Made by a program: the position numbers and the translations under genes. DNA of 64,000 nucleotides, taken from Manis javanica. Lineage: Eukaryota; Chordata; Mammalia; Pholidota; Manidae. The stretch is from positions 137,507,213 to 137,571,212 of the forward strand of contig NC_133174.1 of NCBI RefSeq assembly GCF_040802235.1, in the 5' to 3' direction. The notes under the pieces were generated by a model. That model made no database searches. It was not told the origin of the DNA and worked only from the letters and a program-made list of their open reading frames with translations. This document shows, piece after piece, positions 12,221 to 22,442 of this stretch. Every line of letters starts with the position of its first letter. Position 1 is the first letter of the stretch.

Positions 12221-13060
12221 TTATAGGAAAGCCACAGATTTCTGTGTATTAACTTTGTATCCTGCAACTTTGCTGAATTCTGATGTTAGTTCTAGTAGTT
12301 TTGGAGTGGAGTCTTTAGGGTTTTTTATGTACAATATCATGTCATCTGCAAATAGTGACAGTTTAACTTCTTCTTTACCAGTCTGGATTCCTTGTATTTC
12401 TTTGTTTTGTCTGATTTCTGTGGCTAGGACCTCCAGTACTATGTTGAATAACAGTGGGGAGAGTGGGCATCCCTGTCTTGTTCCCGATCTCAGAGGAAAA
12501 GCTTTCAGCCTCTCGCTGTTCAATATGATGTTAGCTGTGGGTTTATCACATATGGTCTTTATTATGTTGAGGTAGTTGCCCTCTATGCCCATTTTGTTGA
12601 GAGTTTTTATCATGAATGGATGTTGAATTTTGTCAAATGCTTTTTCAGCATCTGTGGAGATGATCATGTGGTTTTTGTCTTTCTTTTTGTTGATGTGGAT
12701 GATGTTCATGGATTTTCGAATGTTGTACCATCCTTGCATCCCTGAGATGAATCCCACTTGGTCATGGTGTATGATCCTTTTGAAGTATTTTTGAATTTGG
12801 TTTGCTAATATTTTGTTGAGTATTTTTGCATCTATGTTCATCAGGGATATTGGTCTGTAATTATCTTTTTTGGTGGGGTCTTTGCCTGGTTTTGGTATTA
12901 GGGTGATGCTGGCTTCATAGAATGAGTTTGGAAGTATTCCCTCCTCTTCTATTTTTTGGAAAACTTTAAGGAGAATGGGTATTATGTCTTCTCTGTATGG
13001 CTGTTGTACTATATCTTCTGTTCTCTCTTTTAGGAATAGTTGTATTTGTTGTATTTTCAA
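12221..13060 (-). pseudogene. LINE-1 ORF2 reverse-transcriptase fragment
   Basis: A 279-codon open frame covering the central L1 reverse transcriptase. Residues 1-23 derive from the 5' UTR-like segment; ORF2 homology starts near residue 24 ('EDIIPILLK'). RT motifs in order: 'LIPKPGKD' at 54-61, 'DAEKAFDKI' (motif A) near 137-145, '[11 protein letters not shown]' (motif B) at 192-202, and 'FADD' (motif C) at 237-240 with both aspartates preserved. The frame then stops at 12,221. The remaining ORF2 C-terminus continues in shifted frames. The N-terminal endonuclease is absent. The open frame suggests a fairly recent insertion. Confidence 0.88.
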
Positions 13061-13126
13061 AAATATATATGGTTTTGGGAGGAGATTTCTGCTGCCCTAC
13101 TCATGCCGCCATCTTGGCTCCTCCCT

Positions 13127-13142
13127 CCAAGCCCACTAGTTT
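13127..13142 (+). repeat. Target-site duplication, right copy, of the L1
   Basis: Perfect 16/16 match to 10,281-10,296. The L1 5' terminal bases begin immediately to the left (13,126), confirming that the L1 RNA 5' end was copied. Confidence 0.92.
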
Positions 13143-13264
13143 TTTAACATCTCTCTTTTCAGCTACTTGACCACAAGTTGAACTCCTCCTGCTAGGTCCT
13201 GCCAGAGTTGTACTGGGTAACCAAGAAAATACAGAACACTGGGCGATGTGTCCTGTCTCATAAA

Positions 13265-13375
13265 CTGCCCCAGGAGTTAAGAGCCCTGGGACCGCCTTGG
13301 GCCTCAGTTACCTCACCTTAAAATGGAGAGAACATTGGTCCCTGCCTCACAAGGTTGTTATAAGGATTAAATGAG
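13265..13375 (+). repeat. MIR SINE fossil
   Basis: The order 'gggcctcagttacctcacc', 'ttaaaatggagagaacattg' and 'aaggattaaatgagctaaat' is the standard plus-orientation MIR 3' half. It is ancient and inactive. Confidence 0.7.
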
Positions 13376-13384
13376 CTAAATTCC

Positions 13385-15360
13385 AGTTCAGACAAGATGG
13401 AGTTTCCATACTTCTCCCTGTTCCTCTGACAAAATGTGGCCAAACCCCCTAAACATTATATAAAACAAATATAAGAAGACTGTGAAGGATGAAGAGAGAG
13501 AGAGCAGTCAGCAACTGGGGGTCCTGGGGAGGGCCATGGTGGGGAGCTCCCTGGGCTGTCTTTTTGCCTCATAGGTCCTGGACTTGGAGTTAAAGAAGCC
13601 AGCAACCCAGAAACATCAATGGGAACAGACAAAAAAGGCCCAATGACAGCCTCTCTAGCAAAAGGACCAGGAAAGGGAGAGCCTGAAAAGACGGGAAACG
13701 TCTAGGCAGCTGCTGCTCTGCTCCAAGCAAGTAGTATAGAGAAACTGTGACCCTCCCTCCCTTCCAATAAGCAAAGGTGAGTGGAAGCCTGTACCTCCAC
13801 CTCATGAGGCTATAATGAGGCAGCACAGCCTCCCCTCCAGCAGTGTTAGAGAAGGCCAGGTGGGGAGCTGGGCTCTTCATTCCCCCCAGCACTAAGGAGG
13901 CCTCTACCCATCGAGTCATGGGGCCATGTGACTCCCTTTCAGCCAGGGACGTGTCACTGGAAGCTTGTGGAGACCCGGAGCCCCCACTCTCACCCAGCAT
14001 AACAAGGCGTCCCTTCCTCACCCCCTACCCCCAGGATGTCAGCGGGGATTGAGTGGAGAGCCTGGACTTCCCAACCTGCCGGGCGAGACAAGGCAGCACT
14101 CCCTTTGCTCGCCAAATGGTGTCAGGCGAGGCCTTACAACATAAACCCAAAAATGTCCACGATATTATCAGAATCTCTTGTCTTACCAAGAACTAGGAAA
14201 AATACAGCTGGAATGAGAAAGGACAATCCAAAGATACCAACACTGAAATAAATCAGATGTTGGAATTGTCTGGCAAGAATTTTAAAGCAGTATCATAAAA
14301 ACGCTTCAGCAATCCATGACACACATGCTTGAAACAAATAAAAAAATAAAAATCTTAGCAATGAAATAGAAGATAAAAAGAATTAAATGAAATTTTAGAT
14401 CTGAAAAAATGTAATAACTGAAACAAACATCTTTCTGGATGGACTCCATAGTAGACTGGAGATGACAGAGGATTATCAGTGAACTTGAAGATGAGACAAT
14501 AGAACATAATCTGAGCCACAGAGAAAATTGACTGGAAAAAAATGCACAGAGCCTCCGGGACCTGTGGGACTATGATGAAAGATCATTATGATGAAAGATC
14601 ATTATAGATTGTCATTAAAGTCCCAGGAGGAGAGAAAACAGTGTGAGTCTGAAAAAGTATTAGAAGAAATATGACTGAAAATGCTCCAAATTTGTCAAAA
14701 GACACAAACCTGCAGATTCAAGAAGCTGAGTGAAACTCAAACAGGATAAATTCAAAGAAACACATGCCAAGATACATCAGGGTCCTGACAAATAAAGGCA
14801 AAGGGAAAGATATTGAATGGAGTGAAGAAGAATGGTACCTTTCTGTATAGGGGGAAAAGCTATTTGAATGACAGCAGATGTCACATCAGAAACCACGGAG
14901 GCCACAAGGAAGTGACAAAACGTTTTTCAAAACCTGTCAATCCAACCATCTAAATCCAGAATACGTATCTTTTTGAGGGAAAACGAAGAGAATTTGTCAC
15001 CAGAAGACCTACTTTAAAAGAATAGCTACGGGAGAAAAAGGACAACAGAGAGAGTAAAAATATGGGGAAGTACATTAAAGTTTCCTCCTCCGAAGGTTTC
15101 TGAATTAGGTTGAAGGTCGCAGCAACAGTTGTTAGCGGGAGGAGTGCTCTGCCTTTCAGCACCCGGAGGGTAAATGAAAGCAAGCAGGACATACACTTGT
15201 GTATTCGGCAAAGGAAAGTATGTATGCAAATATAACTGCAAAGGAATATGGCAAAATCTTAACAGCAGTTGCTTTTGGGAGAGGAAACTAGGGGTGCCTT
15301 TCCCCCTTGGCTTTTTGGTTGATGCTTTTCTGTTCTTGCCTGAATCATCTCCATAAGCAT
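13385..15360 (+). mobile_element. HAL1/old-L1-like LINE fossil
   Basis: A 2-kb fossil in plus orientation. It starts near a 'gacaagatggagtttcc' motif (13,394), like an L1 promoter start. The A-rich body from about 14,120 has L1 ORF1-side landmarks: 'cctgcagattcaagaagctg' near 14,709, 'tcagaaaccacggaggccac' near 14,887 and 'gagaatttgtcaccagaaga' near 14,989. No RT domain follows, which fits the half-L1 (HAL1) architecture of 5' UTR plus ORF1-like region. Reading frames are destroyed. A small 'atgatgaaagatcatt' tandem duplication is present near 14,572-14,603. The element could instead be an old L1M with a lost ORF2. Confidence 0.55.
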
Positions 15361-15439
15361 GCTTGAATAATCAGAAAAAGTGAATGTGCACAGCAGAACA
15401 ATGAAGAACATTAGCTAAAAGCCAGGTGCTCCTGGAGAA

Positions 15440-15640
15440 TAGAGGGGGGATTACCCTTAGGGGAATCTAGGCGGATTTCATGGGTGAGGTGGCATTTGGT
15501 TTGCCACTTGCAAGGATGGATGGGGTGGAAAGGGCTGGGGAAGACATTCCAAGTTGGAGAAACAGTGTGAAGAAAATCACAAAGTTGAGTAAGAGGACAT
15601 GCACAACACAGATGCTGACAAGGTGACTGGCAAGGATGGG
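15440..15640 (+). repeat. L2-like LINE fossil
   Basis: The series 'tgggtgaggtggcatttgg', 'aaggatggatggggtgga' and 'gaagacattccaagttgg' follows the order of an L2 3' region in plus orientation. It is strongly diverged. Confidence 0.5.
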
Positions 15641-16812
15641 GTCACCGCGTGTGGCCAGCCTGTAGGACATAGATGAGTCACTACAATTACTGGACAGGTC
15701 CCCAAAGGACCTTCTGTGCGTGACGGCCCCAGAGTAAAGGGCAAAGCATGTGTGAGGTCTGTAGAATGGGAAGTTGTGGGACCATGGGGCCTCTGGTAGG
15801 CATGGGTGCCCGGTGCTTGGGCCCAAGCTAGAAGTGGAGGGGCTCTCTCCCAGCCTGCCTTCTTTCCCAGGGCCCAAGGGAGGATCTGCCTCTATTTCCT
15901 TCCTCTTCTCCTGAGAGGCTGGCTTCCCTCTAGGTGGGGTACGAAACAACTTGTTTTTTTCTCCCCGGTCTGCTCTCCACCCATGGCCACACACACCTGT
16001 TCTCCTGTCTTCCCCTCCCCAGAGAGAGGGTCTCACTAGTTCACGCAAGACTCGCCTCTCACCCAGGCCCACTCTCTGTCCCTTAAAAGCTCTCTGTCCC
16101 CCACACTGTGGCGCTTTCTCTCAACCTCTGTGCGTGTGTGTGGCCCTCTCTGTCTCTGTCTAGCTATCTCTGTGTGTCTCTCTCATCCTCTCTCACTGCT
16201 CTACACATTGGTTGCAAGGAGCAGGGAGCACATGGAGTTCAAAGTGGAAAGGAACCACGTTAGAGGAAAAGCACTGGAAGGGCCTCTCAGGCCAGTAACA
16301 AGGTGGAAAGAACTGGGCCTCTGGGACTGAAGTCAGAGTCAAGGTGCCTGTCTGTCCTTGCCCCTGGTAACAAATGGCAAGAGGCCTGGCCTGGGAGGCA
16401 AGATCCTGGGTGTTCAGGTCAGTTCTGTAACTGGCCCAACGTGGGACCTGGGGCAAGCAACCTTCCCGTTTCCTGTGACAGCCATTTCCTCTAATGAAGT
16501 CCTTGTGTGATAATCTCATCTTGGCCTCTGCTTCTTGAAGGACCACAGCTAACATAGCATGAAAACTTCTGTGGTGGCACTCCCGCTAGCTGGGATGGAG
16601 TTTCAGGACACACAGACCAGTGACATATGGGAACCGTGGAGAAGCCTGAACCTTCAGGTTGGCCCCTGTTCCCCAGCCCAGGGTGATCACCAGTGTCAAA
16701 TGCCACCTCCATCCTACCCAAGATACAAGCAGTGTGGCTGCAAATTCATTCTCCTTCCTGCCTTCTCCCCTAAGGAACCTCAGCCCTTCACGGAGGGCCC
16801 GAAGGCCACAGG
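15641..16812. other. Unique sequence with a possible MIR fragment
   Basis: Mostly unrecognised. A MIR-like piece may lie at about 16,385-16,500 ('gttctgtaactggcccaacg' followed by 'gggcaagcaacc'). Pyrimidine-rich CT/GT low complexity occurs at 16,130-16,200. The 201-codon minus frame at 15,467-16,072 partly overlaps the L2-like fossil and shows no domain. Confidence 0.45.
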
Positions 16813-16839
16813 ATGATTCAGAGACGGAACAAGAGCCCG

Positions 16840-16985
16840 CTTTACCACTGCCACCAACTCCCCTACCTCCATTGCCATCACTGGCTCTACTTCCACCTCC
16901 ACCATGTCGTCTACATCGCCTACCCTCTCCACCTCCACCACCCATCCCCACCTCTTCCACCACGACCTCTTCCCTACCCAACAAT
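16840..16985. repeat. Imperfect (CCACCT)n-type low-complexity tract
   Basis: About 145 bp of C/A/T-rich sequence composed of degenerate CCACCT/CCACCA/CTTCCA units, almost free of G. The overlapping His/Pro/Leu-rich frames are artefacts of this composition. Confidence 0.65.
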
Positions 16986-17099
16986 TTCCTCTGCCACTTT
17001 CTGTAAGACTCTAGAAAGCATTCTGAGCACACTATTGTACCACAATGGGCAACATGCGGGTACAGCGGGGCCGTGGCATCCAGTCTAAGGGCAGACCTG

Positions 17100-17215
17100 C
17101 TCAGGCTATGCGAGCTAGGCCAAACTGCAAAGCATCAGTCCCCCGGTTTGTAAACTGGGGCTGCCGATGGGATTGTTGAGAGGACCACATGAGGTAGTCT
17201 ACACAAACGTCTCCC
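17100..17215 (+). repeat. MIR SINE fossil
   Basis: 'ccccggtttgtaaactgggg' followed by 'gattgttgagaggaccacat' matches the plus-orientation MIR 3' half. Confidence 0.6.
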
Positions 17216-17304
17216 AGCGCTGCCGTCGCCACTACTGGAACCTTTGGCATCAAGCCCCAGGACGCTCACTTAGCAGACAAAGTGCAACTCAGGGAAGCTG
17301 AGAC

Positions 17305-17530
17305 CCCACATTCATTGGTTCATTCGTCCAGCATTTCCTGAGCACCACGCATCCATCTCAGACTCGGTGCCGGGCATTCAATAGTCAGAAGGAAGGGCTG
17401 CTGGCCACGTGGCTGAAAGTCTAGGGAGGGACACAGCAAACGATCTCACGACGGAGGCAAGGGCTCTGCAGAAGTGAGGGGTGCTCAGGAGTTAGGGAGC
17501 CGTCCTGGAGGATTCGTTTTTAAGCTGAGA
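17305..17530 (+). repeat. L2-like LINE fossil
   Basis: 'ttcattggttcattcgtcc', 'cagcatttcctgagcacca' and 'cggtgccgggcattcaatag' follow the start of the L2 3' consensus; a downstream 'cctggaggattcg' piece (17,504-17,516) also fits. It is an ancient insertion in plus orientation. Confidence 0.6.
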
Positions 17531-17809
17531 CACGAGAGAGCAGAGGACGGCACTAGGCAGAGACGGGTAGCAGGTGGCGGTGGTAGGCAGTGCATCTCCT
17601 ACATGGCCCCATGCTCTCCTCACACCGCCTTTCCGGCTTCTTCACCCCGTTCACCTGTGGGGTGAGCATGTCCACTGTCTCGCTCTCAAGTCTGCCGAGG
17701 CTCAGGGAGAGCTAGTGCCCAGCCCACAGGGGCCCTCCAGCAACCCCCTAAGCGCTTCCATCCTCACCCCCACCCCCCACAGCCCAGTTTTATATTTTCT
17801 CAGCAGCAT

Positions 17810-17900
17810 GGCTCTCTCCCTCTCTCCCCCCACTTCTCTCTCTCTCTTCCTCTCTCCCTCTCTCTCTCTCTCTCAGACTGTCTCTGTGTTTCTCTCTTAA
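17810..17900 (+). repeat. (CT)n polypyrimidine tract
   Basis: Nearly uninterrupted C/T sequence with CTCTCT blocks near 17,838-17,875. No gene function is implied. Confidence 0.85.
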
Positions 17901-18479
17901 TTTTTAGATCAACAACTAAATCAGGTTCAGGGCTGTACAGCGTAAACGATGCCATTTTCTTCAGACACCGAGGTTCTGAGTGACATCACCCCTGAGGAAT
18001 CCCTCCGGCAAAGCAGGAGTCGCCCCGAAGCCAGGTGGAGGCTGTCAGTGCTGATCACCCTGGGGAGGCCCCTTGGAGGGCGCGCAGCCCTGACCCCAGC
18101 CTCCCCAGCCTCCAGGCCCTCGAAGACCTTTTCGTGGAATTTGCTCGTAAGCAATCCCTCAGGACCCTGGAGGCTTCCCAAGCCTGAAACCTGGCCCCTT
18201 CCAGGGCAGCCCTGGAGCGCCAGCAGGCTGCAGGAAAACCCACTTCCATCTTCCCAAACTTGTGACTGAAGTGGTCATCTTGGGGATCTAGGCAGGGCTT
18301 CCTGCTTCCAGCCATTGTCGGGGCCCCTGGAGGCTGGACGAGGTGGGGAGCTGGCTCTTCTTGCCTCCCAGCTTCCAGCTGCTCAGCCTAAGCAACTGCA
18401 GCTGCTGCCAGTCACCCAGTCCTGGGGAGCTGGGAGCTGGGAGCTGGGGCTCTCGCCCGGGGAAGCCTCCCTCCCCCTC
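17901..18479. other. Unique sequence, no gene seen
   Basis: GC-rich unique sequence with overlapping frames on both strands (for example 17,949-18,269 plus, 18,055-18,315 minus). None carries a recognisable domain. Confidence 0.5.
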
Positions 18480-18690
18480 CTGCACACTGTTATCAGCCTG
18501 GCAATTTGTAGACTTAATAGTATGACTAAGTGACAATTACATAACTCCCGCCTGAAGCTGAGACCGAAACTGTTGTGGCTGAAGTATTTTTGTTTCTTTC
18601 CAAGCTTGCCAGGACGTCCACATGTAAGAGCTCTCACTCTATTTTGCATGCGTGCTTCATGAATAAAACAGGCTATTCCACCAGATCCAG
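18480..18690. promoter_or_regulatory. Candidate conserved noncoding element
   Basis: A 200-bp AT-rich non-repetitive island between GC-rich flanks. It includes 'gttatcagcctggcaatttg' near 18,490, an AP-1-like 'atgactaagtgacaatta' near 18,521, and an octamer-like 'attttgcatgcgtgc' near 18,640. Enhancer function is inferred only from composition and motifs. Confidence 0.3.
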
Positions 18691-18920
18691 AGCACACCTT
18701 CTATCATGCACAGGGAGGTCAGGTGGACGCGCCCATCCTCTCCTGGGCCCGAGTCGGCAGTAGGCCAGCCCTGCCCAGCGAGGCCAGCTTCCCGGCTCCT
18801 AAATTCCCCCGAAGAGAGGGCAGAGAACACACTTCCTTCGATGACAGGGGACCTGAATGCTGATAATAGGGGCTTCCTGCCTGCAGGGCCTCCAGCTTCT
18901 CCTTGGGCGCTGGGTGGAGA

Positions 18921-18967
18921 GCAGAGCGCGCTGTTGCGTGGCGCCCCTCCCCTGCCAGCCAAGGAAG
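18921..18967 (+). repeat. 47-bp dispersed repeat, copy 1
   Basis: Starts 'gcagagcgcgctgttgcgtg' and ends 'cctgccagccaaggaag'. It matches 21,913-21,959 at 45 of 47 positions in the same orientation, with unrelated flanks. I do not recognise the family. Confidence 0.8.
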
Positions 18968-18984
18968 CCAAGTCACTGGCTGCT

Positions 18985-19100
18985 CTTCGTCCCGCCGCAC
19001 AGTTCCTAGGAGCTCGGTGTGCTCAGCCCTGCCTCCGTCGTGTGGCTTCAGGCAAATCCTGCACCGCTTGCACCTCCCTGTGCTGTCTGTAAAAGGGAGG
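18985..19100 (+). repeat. MIR SINE fossil
   Basis: 'cgtgtggcttcaggcaaatc' followed by 'tgtctgtaaaagggagga' resembles the MIR core and 3' half in plus orientation. It is weakly preserved. Confidence 0.45.
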
Positions 19101-20339
19101 AAAGTGACCTCACCGGCTCCTGAAGAATGACAACAAGACACTGGGGCCCATGGACCCCCATCCACATGTGTTGGCTCCAAACTGGATGCTTTCAGGCACT
19201 TAGTTCTATCTATTGTAATCCCAGAGCTGAGACCTGAACATTCTTGGGTGCAAATGTCAGCCCCTGTTGAGGTTCCTATGTTGGGATTTTCCACCTTGGG
19301 AGGTCATTACCGAATCCACCTGGGTTTGCCAAGTTTGGGTTCCAGCAAAATACACTCTTCCTCTGCTTGGGAAACAAGCTATGTCAGAAGGGACGGTTCA
19401 TCTTCATGCATTTGTCTCACCTCAAAATCCTCAAAGTTGGACCTCACAGTGAGGCCCTTTCATGAATTGCTGGAGAGGCCCTCTTCCTTTCCTGACCATC
19501 AGCCCCTCTTTGCAAAGGGCCCAGCACCCAAGACCGGCCAGTCCTGGCCAGGTGGGACAGACTGCAGGCATGGTGGCACGTTGAGACCCGGCTCCTCCCT
19601 GAGGAGGGACTCTCCTTCTTGGGCCAGGGTGCTCACAGCTCCAGCCCAGATCCCCGCCCTTTGCTGCCTGAAAGTCTCAGGCTCCCTCTAGAAACAGAGC
19701 TCTCTCATGAGGATGGAACTGGGTGCGAGGAATGGGCCATATTTTCTTGACTGAAGGCTGAAGGGTATAAGGTGCAGTGAAGTGTTAGGGTAGGTACAGG
19801 TGAGAACAGAAAAGGAGACTAGATGTTTCTGTAGAAAGGTAAATACATCTGTGAAACCTCAGCAGAGAATACATTAGAGGAGGCTTGGATAGTTCCTATG
19901 GAGGCCAGAGATGGTTCCAGTTCCTGGGTCCACAGGAGGCAGGCCTGGGTCCAAAGGCCTCTGCGGCCCCTCTGCCTGGTTCTTCCCACCGTTGCTGTAG
20001 CAGAATCCTCTCAGGGCCCCATAGTGTTCTGCTTGCTGCCTTGCAGAGAGACCTCGAGGCTCTCATGGCCTTCAGAGGCCCATCCTGAGGGTCTAGAGAA
20101 AACACAACACGGATTCACAGACAAGGGAGTTCTAAGGTCCAAGCAATTGGAAAACTCTGTGTATTCTACCCCCGTCTTGGAGAACGCCAATGCACACAGC
20201 ACAGAGAAGGCCCTGAGAAGTCCTGCAGTATAATTCTGAAGAAGTTAGCATTTCTCAGCTATATTGGAGCCAGGACATTTTGTGAGACACCCCTGTTAAC
20301 AAGGTGTGCTCAGCACTTGCAGGGACTGGAAGGAGCATT
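19101..20339. other. Unique sequence, no gene seen
   Basis: No repeat family or domain is recognised. The frame at 19,248-19,691 (147 codons, plus) lacks any known domain or convincing splice context. Confidence 0.5.
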
Positions 20340-20650
20340 GGTCTAGGAGCTGAGAGACCTCGAGTCCAGTCTGGCCCCATCACTGACTTGTTGGGTGGCC
20401 TTGAGTGAGTCCCTCTTCAGAGCCTCTGTGGAGCCTTGTGTGGCTCTGAAAGTCTCTGCTAAAGCGGGAAGGGAAAGGGGCAGGTCTGCTCCATGGGAGT
20501 CCAGAGGGCCTGGTCCCCAGCCTGACTGCCACTTCCTTATTCTGTGACCTTGGACAAGCTCTTAGCCCTCTCAGGGTCTCTGCTTCCTCCCTGAAAAGTG
20601 AGGGGCTGAGCTGGCAGGGCTCTAATCTGTGGTTCTCTGGTCTTGTGGGG
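20340..20650 (+). repeat. Two MIR-like fossils
   Basis: 'cactgacttgttgggtggcc' with 'ttgagtgagtccctcttc' near 20,382-20,418, and 'attctgtgaccttggacaag' near 20,539, are two separate MIR core matches in plus orientation. Both are inactive. Confidence 0.55.
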
Positions 20651-20852
20651 AATCGTGTATTGGAGGGGACTTCTGCTAACTTGGTGGCCTGGGGATACTC
20701 CCTCAGAGCCCCAGGAACCATGGCTCTTTCTACTGACAACTTTCTGAGTGCTTCTGGGGGTGTGGTTTGAAGGAGGGCCCTTGCCTGGTTCCTGGGGGTC
20801 CATGAAGGCACAGAACCCCACGCAGGGCTTCCTGTGTGGGTTGTGACCCCAT

Positions 20853-21318
20853 TGTTAGGGGTTGAATTTTTTCCCCTCAAAACGCACGTGTTAAAGTCCT
20901 GGTCCCCAGTACCTCGGAATGTGACCTTATTGAGAAATAGGGTGGTTGTAGATGTAATTGGTTAAAATGAGGCCACTCTGGAGTCAGGTGGGCCTCTAAT
21001 CAAATATGGCTGGTGTTCTTCTAGAAAGGGGACGTTTGGAGAAAGACACACACAGAGGAGAAGGCCATGTGAAGATGAAGGCAGACATTGGGCTGATGCC
21101 TCTAGGAGCCAAAGAATGCCGAAGGTTGCCAGCAAACCACCAGAAGCTAGGAGAGAGGCTTAGAACAAAGTCTCCCTCATAGCCCTCAGGAGGAACAACC
21201 CTGCCAACATCTTGATCTCAGACTTCCAGCCTCTAGACCTTGAGACAATACATTTCCGTTGTTTAAGCCACTCAGTTTATGGTACCTTGTTCTGGCAGCC
21301 ACAGAAAACTAATACACC
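20853..21318 (+). repeat. MLT1-like LTR (ERVL-MaLR), near full length
   Basis: The best-preserved MaLR LTR in the window, in plus orientation. It begins 'gttaggggttgaatttttt' (20,854), then 'cagtacctcggaatgtgacc' near 20,908, 'agaaggccatgtgaagatg' near 21,059, 'cagacttccagcctctagac' near 21,220, and ends 'aaaactaatacaccc'. It carries no internal sequence, so it is a solo LTR. Confidence 0.85.
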
Positions 21319-21519
21319 CATGTCCCCATCCCCTGCTTGTGACATGGCCCTGACACTTAATTCTCAGTGGGTGTGTGAGAACTGTGTCCAGGCCATGCTT
21401 CCTACATCTTCAGGCCAGAAGAATTTGGCTAAGAGGCTTCCCACTGGTCAAGGGCAGCTGGCCCAGTCAGCCAGCAGCTGACCTGTTTTCCTTTAGACCG
21501 TGCAGGATTGAGAGGCTAA

Positions 21520-22440
21520 AAAAATGCTAAACATTTTGACCCATGAATTCTATCTCTGAGATTCCATCCTGGGAAATTCACCAGTATACAGAAAAGTCAC
21601 ACACCCAGAGAGATCCACCTTAGTATAAAATCGAGAAGAACCGACTAAGTGTCCACACGTGAGGGTGGTTAACGATAATTCTCCATCCCCTTGATTGGAA
21701 GAGTATCATCCTAGCTTGCATTTCCCTCAAAAGGAGAGTCAGACACAAGTTTCTTTTGGAAAGCAGCCCCAGGAGGGAGGAACTGGAAGGAATGAAACAA
21801 GGTCGGTCATTGACTTGGTCACTGTCGTGGACACCAGGGCTCAGATGCTGCGGGCTCTCCAAAGACCCAATAGAGTGTACCTCTGCTTGTCTGCCCAAGA
21901 CACGGAAGAGAAGCAGAGCGGGCTGTTGCGTGGCACCCCTCCCCTGCCAGCCAAGGAAGTCTGTTCATCAAAGAATGCCCCAGTGAATGTTCACTCATGT
22001 TTCCACATATGCACATGTGCCAAGAATGGTTAAGCAGACTGCTCCGGTGAAATAGCTCTGGGGCAGAAAGTAGGGGATACCTGTCGCTGCTGAGAGAGAA
22101 GAGGCTATGAGGATAAAAGATGGCTGACACAGGTAAGGAGCCGTTAGAAATTATGTTTACAACAAAGACGTGATTACACGGAAAATGCCTAGGGCAGCAT
22201 GTTAAAGAACGGCAAGGGGTATGCCCTTGAATGTTCCGAGGGGTCACATGTGTATATAAAAATCAAAAATCTGTGCTTAGAAAAAAGACAGGAAGGAAAT
22301 ATGATGAAAAGTTAATAGTGGATTATCTGTGGGTAATGAAATCATTTATGGTTCTTCTTAATTTTCTTCTTTCCATCTTTCTGTGTTTCCTAAATTTTCA
22401 TTAACTAACAGGTGTCTCTTTTAAAATGAAAAAGCATTAG
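21520..22440 (+). repeat. Unclassified LINE-like 3'-end fossil(s)
   Basis: 'cccatgaattctatctctga' and 'aagtgtccacacgtgag' (21,540-21,665), then 'aaagacaggaaggaaatatg' through 'tttctgtgtttcctaaattt' (22,284-22,400), resemble old mammalian LINE 3' ends. The middle, 21,700-22,240, is mostly unique and contains the second 47-bp repeat copy. The family call is uncertain. Confidence 0.35.
21913..21959 (+). repeat. 47-bp dispersed repeat, copy 2
   Basis: Matches 18,921-18,967 at 45 of 47 positions; the two differences are G for C at offset 9 and A for G at offset 23 (counting from 1). Flanking bases on both sides differ, so the unit is sharply bounded. Confidence 0.8.
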
Positions 22441-22442
22441 AG

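Larger units (their letters stand above)
10297..13126 (-). mobile_element. Internally deleted LINE-1, intact 5' and 3' termini
   Basis: A 2.83-kb L1 in reverse orientation. The poly(A) tail appears as T-rich sequence at 10,297-10,322, followed leftward-to-rightward by the 3' UTR and the 3' half of ORF2. The rightmost part reads, on the minus strand, 'ggaggagccaagatggcggc', the hallmark start of an L1 5' UTR. Only about 130 nt of 5' UTR separate this from the middle of the reverse-transcriptase domain, so the rest of the 5' UTR, ORF1, the endonuclease and the first part of RT are missing, while the true 5' end is present. Perfect 16-bp TSDs flank it. The element is therefore not 5'-truncated but internally deleted, and probably inserted in that form. 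It is incapable of autonomous movement. Confidence 0.88.

Noticed and set aside
12255-12575. 106-codon plus-strand frame
   Set aside because: Antisense shadow of the L1 ORF2 fragment.
15467-16072. 201-codon minus-strand frame
   Set aside because: Overlaps an L2-like fossil at its C-terminal end and lacks any domain.
16586-17032. His/Pro- or Gly/Arg-rich frames
   Set aside because: Produced by the degenerate CCACCT tract.
18719-19294. 191-codon minus-strand frame
   Set aside because: Overlaps a MIR-like fossil and the 47-bp repeat; no domain.
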